Origin: Planctomycetota bacterium
Lineage (GTDB): Bacteria; Planctomycetota; Planctomycetia; Planctomycetales; Planctomycetaceae
Length of the DNA: 5,097 nucleotides
Assembly (NCBI GenBank): GCA_027622115.1
Contig: JAQBZS010000637.1
Span: 1 to 5,097 of the forward strand
Reading direction: 5' to 3'
Below the pieces are notes generated by a model. The model was not told where the DNA came from. It worked only from the letters and a program-made list of their open reading frames with translations, and searched no databases. Position 1 is the stretch's first letter; the number at the start of each line of letters is the position of its first letter. Position numbers and translations under genes: made by a program. This document shows, one piece after another, positions 1 to 5,097 of this stretch.

Positions 1-119
1 CCCCAGCCACCCCTTGCACGAAACCTGCGCCAAAGAATTTGTCAGTCAAGAGCGAGTTTTCGACACCCTACCCGGCCACCCCAATGTTCAAGTTGTTTTG
101 GGCCCGTCCCTTAAGTAGC

Positions 120-152
120 GCTCCGGCGACGGTCTCGCGAGCAAGCCGGAGC
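120..152. repeat. Inverted repeat, possible hairpin
   Basis: GCTCCGGC at 120-127 pairs perfectly with GCCGGAGC at 145-152 around a 17-base loop. The stem is GC-rich, but no T-run follows on the + strand, so it is not a standard intrinsic terminator. It sits just after the stop codons at 112-118 and could mark the end of an upstream transcript, if such a gene exists. Confidence 0.4.
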
Positions 153-170
153 TTGAGAACGCGATGAATC

Positions 171-186
171 ACGGAACAAGTTCCGT
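171..186. promoter_or_regulatory. 16-bp palindrome, possible operator or tight hairpin
   Basis: ACGGAAC-AA-GTTCCGT is a perfect inverted repeat with 7-bp arms and a 2-base centre, about 225 bases before the start codon. Its length and symmetry fit a dimeric regulator's binding site. It could equally be part of a dispersed intergenic repeat or a folded leader RNA. The symmetry is certain; the function is a guess. Confidence 0.4.
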
Positions 187-258
187 AGCGGCGACGGCGT
201 CCGTCAGCAGCGGTGGCTCGAGAGCAATGGCTGGGTAAACAGGGTGCTCTTGAGGCTT

Positions 259-284
259 TGCATTGCGTTAATCTGGGTAATGCA
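259..284 (+). repeat. Small inverted repeat in the leader
   Basis: TGCATTGC at 259-266 can pair with GTAATGCA at 277-284, with one G-U pair and a 10-base loop. If transcription begins upstream, this would fold in the 5' untranslated region about 125 bases before the start codon. It is short enough to be chance. Confidence 0.25.
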
Positions 285-400
285 GGTGGCTATTCCGGAA
301 GAGAATGGGGCTGGGGCCGATTTCGATTCAACTTGAAACCGGAATCTTCCGATCGATCAGAGTATCTGTCATTTTCCACAGAACCGATACAGTCTGCCCC

Positions 401-404
401 GGAA
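401..404 (+). promoter_or_regulatory. Weak Shine-Dalgarno-like sequence for the ATG at 411
   Basis: GGAA at 401-404 lies six bases before the ATG. It is only a partial match to the ribosomal anti-Shine-Dalgarno complement, but it is the best candidate near this start. Weak or absent Shine-Dalgarno signals are common in planctomycetes. Confidence 0.3.
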
Positions 405-410
405 CGATCC

Positions 411-542
411 ATGAGAGCCTCGCACTTCCTGGAATGGAAACCAACTCGTCAACAGTTCAATTCTGTTCGACGGGGTTCCCGGCTCCCACTCATTGGGATA
501 TTTCTTGGACTGGCACTGTCTTTGTGTGCCATCGCTGAAGCC
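411..542 (+). other. Signal peptide region (residues 1-44), predicted cleavage after Ala44
   Basis: A long, basic n-region of about 24 residues, including R20 and R21, is followed by a hydrophobic core (L25 to A42, with the run LPLIGIFLGLALSLCAIA). It ends in A42-E43-A44 before E45-Q46, an A-x-A type signal peptidase I site. C39 follows Leu rather than Gly/Ala/Ser, so it does not make a good lipobox. The twin arginine is not followed by a Tat-like consensus, so Sec export is more likely. The n-region is longer than in a typical signal peptide; extended n-regions are known in some large autotransporters. Confidence 0.8.
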
Positions 543-3500
543 GAGCAGTATCCCGGCCCCGTTATGCGGCAGACCGGTTACATGCAACCGATGCCGAACG
601 GAGTCCAGGTGACTCCGGACGGAACCTACATCGTTCCGGATCAGTCCGCAGGAGTCGCGTCGCTGGAAGGCATTGTCGGTCAGCGAGTCGCCGCCCCCTT
701 CGGACCGCGAATGGGTTTCACATCCCAACTCGACGACTCGATGGGAAACACCGGCAATATGTACTCGGTGTTTGCATTCCTGCCGAAATTCGTCGATTCG
801 GGCAATGCGCTGCTCTTTGCCACGCTGGAAGGCAGTGTGACCGAGTACGGCGACGGCCTGTTCAACTTTGGAGCCGGCTTTCGCGAATATGATGCGTCTC
901 GCGACCGCATCTACACGGCGGAAGGCCACTTCATCGGCGATGGTGGCCATGCCAAAACGTTTTACGCGGCTGGGTTCGCCCTGCAATCCTTGGGTCGCTA
1001 CACCGACCACCAACTCACCGGCAACTTTGTCGTCGGCGACGATCAGGTGGCGGTTTCGAGTTTGATCACCGGCAGTGCCTTCTCCGGCAACAACATCGTG
1101 CTTACGCGGACTCGCACCAACGAACAAGCCTACAGCATCGTGGAATACATGTGGGGCGGTCGATTGCCGTTCCTCGGCCAATACGGCGTATCGGGGCATG
1201 TCGGCGGCTATTACACCTGGAATCCGGAAGCGGACGAAGCCGTGGGCGTCAAAGTCCGCAGCGACGTGCAGGTCACTCAAGATTTCTCGGCCGGATTCAC
1301 CTACACAAACGATCCCAAATTCGGCCAGACCGCATTCGCGAGCATCACCATGATGCTGCCCGACGGCAAACCGAAGAGCTTCCTGCGCCCGACTCGAGTT
1401 TACGATCGACTCGGCGAACGCATCTATCACAACCATCGCATTTCGACGGCAAACGGCAGCGAACAGTCCGGCGAACTCGCGATCAACCCGGCCGACAACC
1501 AACCGTTCTTCATCGTATTTGTCGATCCAAACCGGACGGACGCCGGCAACGGCACATTCGAAACTCCGTTCAACACACTTGAAGCCTCTCGGCTGGCGAA
1601 CAATGCCAACACGGACATCCACTTCGTCTTCCGTCGCTCGGACAACACCAGCACCAATCTCGGCGTGATGGCTCCGTTCCAGCTCTTCGACAACCAACAG
1701 TTTCTCAGCGACGGCGTCCAGAACACGATTGTTGCTCGCCAGGGCAGCTTCCCGTTGCCGTTCAACCCGCTGGGGACCGACACGCTGGCCACGATCTTCA
1801 ACGAAACCAACACAGCCGCCGGCAGTGTGCTGTCTCTGGCCAACAACAACACCGTTTCCGGCTTCCGCATCTCCGGTGCAGACGCGGCGGGCACGACGTT
1901 TGGCCAAGGCATCACCAGTTCCGGAGCCATTTCCGGGTTCTCGGTCACGCAGAACGAATTCGTGAATTACACGAACGGCCTGGTGCTGGGCGATGTCGGC
2001 AATGGCACGGGTGCGGTCGGACTCTTGGACAACAACACATTCACGGGCACGGTCGGCACGGCGATCAACGGGGCGGTTGTTGCCACCACCACCCCCGGTG
2101 CGACGTTGGCGTTGTCCTTGCAAAACAACACGGCAACGGGGAACGGTTCCACGATGGCGGCTCCGGGCTTCGGTATTGGTCTTTCGGTCACCGCCGGCGC
2201 GGGCACCACGATCAACGCCAACAATCCCACGGGAAGCCCGTCGACCGGCATCATCGGGAACACGGCCACCGGCAACGGCACGGGCATCTTCCTTGGCACG
2301 ACCGGCACAGGAATCTTCAACACGGTCATCGACGGCAACACGGCTACCGGCAACACCAACACGAATTCCGGGTTCCGCGCCGAAGCCAACGGCGGAACGA
2401 TGACGCTCTCGCAAGTGATCAACAACAACTGGTCGAACAACACCGGCAATGGCGGTGTCTTTCTCGCCTCGAACGGCGGCGTCTTGAGCGTGGCGATCTT
2501 CGGGGACAACACCGTCTCCGGGAACCAGGCCAACGGCTTGCTGCTGAGCGCCAACGGCATCGCCAGCATGGTCGACATCAACATCGGGTCCGTGGTCGAT
2601 CCCGCCATCATGGACTCCGTCGCTCAGCCGAACATCATCACGCAAAACGGTGCGACATCGGGTGACGGCATCCGAGTTACCGTCGGCACGGGCGGCACGG
2701 TTCGTGGTCGCATTGTCAACAACACGATCGGCTCGAGTGCCACCGGCAATTCCATCTCGTTCATGCCGGAAAACACGGGTGGCGTGATCGACTTCGGAAA
2801 TGTTTCAGCCGGTCGGTACATCTACCAAAACCAACTGACCGCCAACTCGCTGGGTTCCGGTTTCTTCGTCAACTCGACCGTGACTTCGGTTTCCAGGACC
2901 GACATGTTCGCCACGTTCCTCAACAACTCGTTTTCCAACAATCCCAACGGCGGCATCAACATCAACATGGCGGGACCGAACAACATTCCGCCAACACCGA
3001 CGACGCATGTCAATGGGTTGAACAATTCGCTGACATTGCTGGTCAGCGGCAGCGAAGACCTCAATCGCAACGGCGTGCTGGATGCCGGCGAGGACTTCGA
3101 CGGCGACGGCGTCCTGACAACCACGTTCAGCAATCAAGCCATTACGGGCAACGGATTGGCGGGCATCGCCGCCAGCCTGACCGGCAACGCCTATCTCAAC
3201 GTCGCGATTCAAAACCTCGACATCTCCAATTCGGTCGCGTCCGCCACGGTCGGCTCGGGCAGCGGTATCTTCTTCAATCGTGAAGACACCACGTTGCTGG
3301 AAGCCACCATCGCCGACGTCAATCTTCTGACGAATGCGAACGACGGCCTGACCGTGCGATTGCTGGGTAATGAACCCAACGATCCGAACCAGCCGTTCCG
3401 CGATCGCCCGAACACGGTCAACCTCATCGATGTCACGGCCAACATGAACCAGGGCAGCGGCATTTCATTCCGCGGCTTTGCAGACTCGGCCATCGTCGGC

Positions 3501-5097
3501 ACGCTGACTCGGGTGACCGCCACCAACAACCAACTCAACGGCGTGCGAGTTCAAATGAGCGAAGACTCGGCCTTCGGCGATCCGACCGGCGGCCCGATGA
3601 TGATTCCACCTCCGGGGCAGTTGTCGGTCTTCGACGGTTTGACGCTCAACAACAACCAGCAGTCCGGCGTGTTTTTCCAAGCCGACGACAACGCACGCAT
3701 CGTCGGCCAGATTCGCAGCGACACCCGCAACACGACCATCAACAACAACGCAGTGACCTCGGGCCACGGCGTCGAAATGCTCTTCGGCGGTGGCCAGTCG
3801 GACGTGCGAATCACCGGTGGTCCCACCTTCACGACCACGATCGCCGACAACGGCAACACCAACGGCTCGAACGGTATCGACATCGACATCAGCGGCACGG
3901 CCAACTCAATCTTGAGCGTGCAGTCCACAACCATCCGAGGTGCGATCTCCAATACGGTCACGGGTGCCGACGGCGATGGCATCAACGTCGACATTCAAGG
4001 CAATTCGGCCCCGACAATCGTCTTCGGCGGTTCGGGGGTCGGCAACTTCATCTTGAACAACGAGGGTGACGGCGTGCAGATCGCCGTGTCGAACGGAACG
4101 TCTCGTCCCATTATCAACTTGGTCGAAAACGTGATCGGCGGCAACGCGTCGGGCAACGGCGGCAACGGTGGAAACGGTGTGCTGTTGGATGTTGACGGCG
4201 GCGTCGGCACGGGAGTCGATGCATCAGCGTCGGGCCCGGTCATCACGGCGACGTTCAGCGGCAACGAAATCAGCGAAAACGTGCTCGACGGTGTTCACAT
4301 CACGCTGGACGGTGCCATGGGAACCCGCGACCGCGAATCCGGACCGGCTCCAGCCAACGTGACCAACGACTTGAGCAGCATCACCTTCAACAACCTGAAC
4401 ACGATTTCGTCGAACGGCGAACACGGCATCTTCTACTCGGCCGACGCGGGATTCCTCGAAAACCGCCGAGTCCTGCTGACGAACATCGGCTTCCCGCCCG
4501 GACCAAACTCGATGAACAACATGCGTGATCCCGAATTCGATGCGACCGGCACGGCGATCACGGACGGCAGCCAAGCGTTCTACGCTCCGACGATTCCGGA
4601 ATTCGCAGCACTCAACACAGGCACGCTTGGAAGTTCGTCCGCTTACGCCATTCCCTGGGTCAATCTGCGAACGGCGAACAACACGCGACTGACGATCGAC
4701 CGCAATACGATCCAGAACAATGGTACGGGCACAGTTCAGGGTGAAGGCGTATTCGTCACCGTGGGCACGAACACGTATCTCGCCGCGGACATGCGAAACA
4801 ACGTCTTCGGCGGCAACCTGGGCAACGATCTTCGCACCGAGTCGGTCAACACGGCGGGCAACCCGATGGACTTGGGCAACGACACTGGCCCGACTCAGTT
4901 CGATCCGGTTTCGATGACGAACGTGCCGCAGGACGAAGTGTTCCTGGACGATTCGTCTCAGTTCGACTTGCGGTTCGCCAGAAACACGGGCAACCAGATC
5001 AGCGCGAATTCCGCGGGTGCTTCCTACAACAACGACGACCCGGCCAAGCGTCCCGCCGGTGTGTCGATGTCGACCACACCTCGAACCGGCATGATCT
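411..5097 (+). CDS. Giant surface protein, inverse-autotransporter-like: N-terminal beta-barrel plus right-handed beta-helix passenger (3' partial)
   Basis: The frame is open for 1562 codons and runs off the window, so the true C-terminus is not seen. It encodes a signal peptide (1-44), a barrel-like region (about 101-323), a linker, and a beta-helix from about residue 369 onward. The helix is rich in Asn, Gly, Thr and Ser, with repeated N-x-G-x-G-[IV] turns. ATG 411 is the first in-frame ATG after the in-frame TAG at 186-188, and it places a signal peptide at the N-terminus. Upstream GTG 213, TTG 258 and TTG 333 are possible but would bury that signal. In inverse autotransporters (intimin/invasin) an N-terminal barrel exports a C-terminal passenger, so I infer an outer-membrane-anchored adhesin or surface-layer-type protein. 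No catalytic motif was recognised. No lysine occurs between K322 and K1546, and there is no cysteine after C39. The alternative is a periplasmic or secreted beta-helix protein whose N-domain is not a barrel. The gene itself is near certain; its role is not established. Confidence 0.95.
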   Translation, partial: MRASHFLEWKPTRQQFNSVRRGSRLPLIGIFLGLALSLCAIAEAEQYPGPVMRQTGYMQPMPNGVQVTPDGTYIVPDQSAGVASLEGIVGQRVAAPFGPRMGFTSQLDDSMGNTGNMYSVFAFLPKFVDSGNALLFATLEGSVTEYGDGLFNFGAGFREYDASRDRIYTAEGHFIGDGGHAKTFYAAGFALQSLGRYTDHQLTGNFVVGDDQVAVSSLITGSAFSGNNIVLTRTRTNEQAYSIVEYMWGGRLPFLGQYGVSGHVGGYYTWNPEADEAVGVKVRSDVQVTQDFSAGFTYTNDPKFGQTAFASITMMLPDGKPKSFLRPTRVYDRLGERIYHNHRISTANGSEQSGELAINPADNQPFFIVFVDPNRTDAGNGTFETPFNTLEASRLANNANTDIHFVFRRSDNTSTNLGVMAPFQLFDNQQFLSDGVQNTIVARQGSFPLPFNPLGTDTLATIFNETNTAAGSVLSLANNNTVSGFRISGADAAGTTFGQGITSSGAISGFSVTQNEFVNYTNGLVLGDVGNGTGAVGLLDNNTFTGTVGTAINGAVVATTTPGATLALSLQNNTATGNGSTMAAPGFGIGLSVTAGAGTTINANNPTGSPSTGIIGNTATGNGTGIFLGTTGTGIFNTVIDGNTATGNTNTNSGFRAEANGGTMTLSQVINNNWSNNTGNGGVFLASNGGVLSVAIFGDNTVSGNQANGLLLSANGIASMVDINIGSVVDPAIMDSVAQPNIITQNGATSGDGIRVTVGTGGTVRGRIVNNTIGSSATGNSISFMPENTGGVIDFGNVSAGRYIYQNQLTANSLGSGFFVNSTVTSVSRTDMFATFLNNSFSNNPNGGININMAGPNNIPPTPTTHVNGLNNSLTLLVSGSEDLNRNGVLDAGEDFDGDGVLTTTFSNQAITGNGLAGIAASLTGNAYLNVAIQNLDISNSVASATVGSGSGIFFNREDTTLLEATIADVNLLTNANDGLTVRLLGNEPNDPNQPFRDRPNTVNLIDVTANMNQGSGISFRGFADSAIVGTLTRVTATNNQLNGVRVQMSEDSAFGDPTGGPMMIPPPGQLSVFDGLTLNNNQQSGVFFQADDNARIVGQIRSDTRNTTINNNAVTSGHGVEMLFGGGQSDVRITGGPTFTTTIADNGNTNGSNGIDIDISGTANSILSVQSTTIRGAISNTVTGADGDGINVDIQGNSAPTIVFGGSGVGNFILNNEGDGVQIAVSNGTSRPIINLVENVIGGNASGNGGNGGNGVLLDVDGGVGTGVDASASGPVITATFSGNEISENVLDGVHITLDGAMGTRDRESGPAPANVTNDLSSITFNNLNTISSNGEHGIFYSADAGFLENRRVLLTNIGFPPGPNSMNNMRDPEFDATGTAITDGSQAFYAPTIPEFAALNTGTLGSSSAYAIPWVNLRTANNTRLTIDRNTIQNNGTGTVQGEGVFVTVGTNTYLAADMRNNVFGGNLGNDLRTESVNTAGNPMDLGNDTGPTQFDPVSMTNVPQDEVFLDDSSQFDLRFARNTGNQISANSAGASYNNDDPAKRPAGVSMSTTPRTGMI
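711..1379 (+). other. Predicted outer-membrane beta-barrel domain, inverse-autotransporter-like (residues about 101-323)
   Basis: I count about eleven candidate strands of alternating hydrophobic and polar residues, often ending in aromatics. Examples are the strand starting M117-Y-S-V-F-A-F, the strand around N132-A-L-L-F-A-T-L-E-G, a G-A-G-F-R-E-Y strand, and L194-G-R-Y...L202-T-G-N-F-V-V-G209. Others are W248-G-G-R-L-P-F-L-G-Q-Y-G, then G265-G-Y-Y-T-W, and F296-T-Y-T-N-D-P-K-F-G ending in S311-I-T-M-M-L-P317. The order G-x-G-x-R, then L-G-x-Y-x-D-x-x-L-x-x-N, then G-x-x-L-P, then G-G-Y-Y, then T-N-D-P-x-F-G recalls the inverse autotransporter barrel, which has twelve strands in intimin. 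No LysM domain is visible before it, unlike enterobacterial intimins. The assignment rests on pattern memory, not on an alignment. Confidence 0.6.
3057..3116 (+). other. EF-hand-like calcium-binding loop, with a partial second loop (residues 883-902)
   Basis: D883-L-N885-R-N887-G888-V-L890-D891-A-G-E894 has every position of a 12-residue EF-hand loop: acidic or amide residues at 1, 3 and 5, Gly at 6, a hydrophobic residue at 8, Asp at 9 and Glu at 12. D895-F-D897-G-D899-G900-V-L902 follows directly and starts a second loop, but it lacks Glu at position 12, where Phe stands. The pair resembles dockerin or thrombospondin type 3 calcium motifs rather than a full EF-hand pair, because no flanking helices are evident. 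It lies between two beta-helix coils, so calcium may stiffen or cap that junction; this part is inference. Confidence 0.7.
4152..4178 (+). repeat. Tandem 9-bp repeat encoding three Gly-Asn-Gly units
   Basis: Three consecutive 9-bp units (GGCAACGGC, GGCAACGGT, GGAAACGGT) encode residues 1248-1256 as (GNG)x3. The units differ only at third positions. The repeat lies in a turn between two beta-helix coils. Because its unit length is a multiple of three, copy changes would add or remove three residues without breaking the frame. Confidence 0.75.
4491..4655 (+). other. Long loop or insertion interrupting the beta-helix (residues about 1361-1415)
   Basis: About 55 residues, from F1361-P-P-G-P-N to just before W1416, lack the N-x-G-x-G coil rhythm that holds before and after. 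The stretch is Pro/Ser/Ala/Thr-rich, with an acidic R-D-P-E-F-D patch and several aromatics. Coils resume with the R-T-A-N-N-T-R-L-T-I segment. It is probably a surface loop projecting from the helix and is a candidate binding site. Base composition does not look different from its surroundings. Confidence 0.45.

Larger units (their letters stand above)
1..410. other. Upstream region with no supported gene
   Basis: No convincing complete gene or RNA gene is visible here. Two + frames are open from the window edge, ending at TAA 112-114 and TAG 116-118. Either could be the tail of a neighbouring gene, but neither gives a recognisable protein. Positions 2-13 and 71-82 form a 12-bp direct repeat with one mismatch (CCC[A/G]GCCACCCC). 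The octamer CTGGGTAA occurs at 231-238 and 273-280. Several inverted repeats lie between 120 and 284. I found no convincing -35/-10 pair, which is common for planctomycete genes read by eye. Confidence 0.6.
1521..5097 (+). other. Right-handed parallel beta-helix passenger (residues about 371 to beyond 1562)
   Basis: The domain opens with V371-D-P-N...G379-N-G-T-F-E-T-P-F-N-T-L, the usual first coil of many bacterial beta-helix proteins. It continues as coils with Asn ladders and Gly turns. NTATGN occurs at residues 573, 617 and 643, NNNWSNN starts at 671 and NTVSGN at 700, giving coil periods of roughly 26-29 residues. Later coils include N-M-N-Q-G-S-G-I-S-F, N-N-E-G-D-G-V-Q-I, N-V-L-D-G-V-H-I and N-G-E-H-G-I-F-Y. 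In this fold family the stacked coils can act as adhesins or polysaccharide-active enzymes. I see no conserved catalytic Asp/Arg cluster of pectinase or lyase type, so a structural or adhesive role is the better inference. Confidence 0.8.

Noticed and set aside
250..284. A possible promoter (TTGAGG or TTGCAT with TAATCT or TAATGC)
   Set aside because: The spacings are 13-14 bases rather than about 17 and the -10 matches are poor; no pair is convincing.
516..533. A lipoprotein signal at C39
   Set aside because: The residues before the cysteine are L-S-L, with Leu at -1 where a lipobox needs Gly, Ala or Ser, and a good A-E-A signal peptidase I site follows.
305..538. A 77-codon + frame overlapping the start of the large gene
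   Set aside because: It overlaps the signal peptide coding region in another frame, and the purine-rich GGAAGAG (298-304) abuts its ATG with no spacing. Its product shows no recognisable features.
2259..2354. A CRISPR-like repeat arrangement
   Set aside because: The repeats are in-frame coding motifs of the beta-helix, vary at synonymous positions and lack regular spacers.
369..2645. A 758-codon open frame on the minus strand, antisense to the large gene
   Set aside because: It starts at TTG, its product is a low-complexity Arg/Val/Asp/Gly-rich sequence with no recognisable domain, and it is explained by the + strand codon bias. The + strand product has clear signal peptide, barrel and beta-helix logic.
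1967..4574. Several further minus-strand frames of about 65-214 codons (for example 1967-2611, 2805-3212, 3551-3994, 4224-4574)
   Set aside because: All lie fully within the large + strand gene and translate to biased sequence with no domain pattern. They are antisense shadows.
1521..5097. A polysaccharide lyase or pectinase identity for the beta-helix
   Set aside because: The fold is compatible, but no catalytic residue cluster of those families is visible among the coils.

Overview
The window holds one very large protein gene on the + strand, preceded by about 410 bases with no convincing gene. The coding frame opens at an ATG at position 411 and stays open to the last base, giving at least 1562 codons without a stop. 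The 3' end of the gene lies outside the window. Other open frames inside it, including a 2.3-kb one on the opposite strand, read as shadows of this gene's codon bias.

The predicted protein has a secretory signal peptide (residues about 1-44). A region of short amphipathic, aromatic-ended strands follows (about 101-323) and looks like an outer-membrane beta-barrel. After it comes a linker, a 'VDPN..D.GNGTFETPFNTL' entry motif (about 371-389), and more than 1100 residues of Asn/Gly/Thr-rich coils with the N-x-x-x-x-N-x-x-G-x-G-[IV] rhythm of right-handed parallel beta-helices. An N-terminal barrel with a C-terminal helical passenger is the order seen in inverse autotransporters (type Ve secretion, the intimin/invasin type). 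I infer a cell-surface protein whose barrel sits in the outer membrane and whose helix is displayed outside. No sequence search was possible.

The organism is probably a planctomycete, of the Rhodopirellula/Pirellula kind. The reasons are the giant Asn/Gly-rich beta-helix protein with this barrel and entry motif, the moderately GC-rich DNA and the weak Shine-Dalgarno signal. This is an impression from recalled protein style, not a proven assignment.

Layout: 1-118 is unassigned and may include the tail of an upstream reading frame. 119-300 carries several small inverted repeats, including a 16-bp palindrome at 171-186. 300-410 is leader with no clear promoter. 411-542 encodes the signal peptide, 711-1379 the barrel-like region, 1380-1520 the linker, and 1521-5097 the beta-helix. 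The helix region contains an EF-hand-like calcium site (3057-3116), a Gly-Asn tandem repeat (4152-4178) and a long loop that interrupts the coils (4491-4655). The most striking composition features are that residues 323-1545 contain no lysine and that the protein has no cysteine after the signal peptide.
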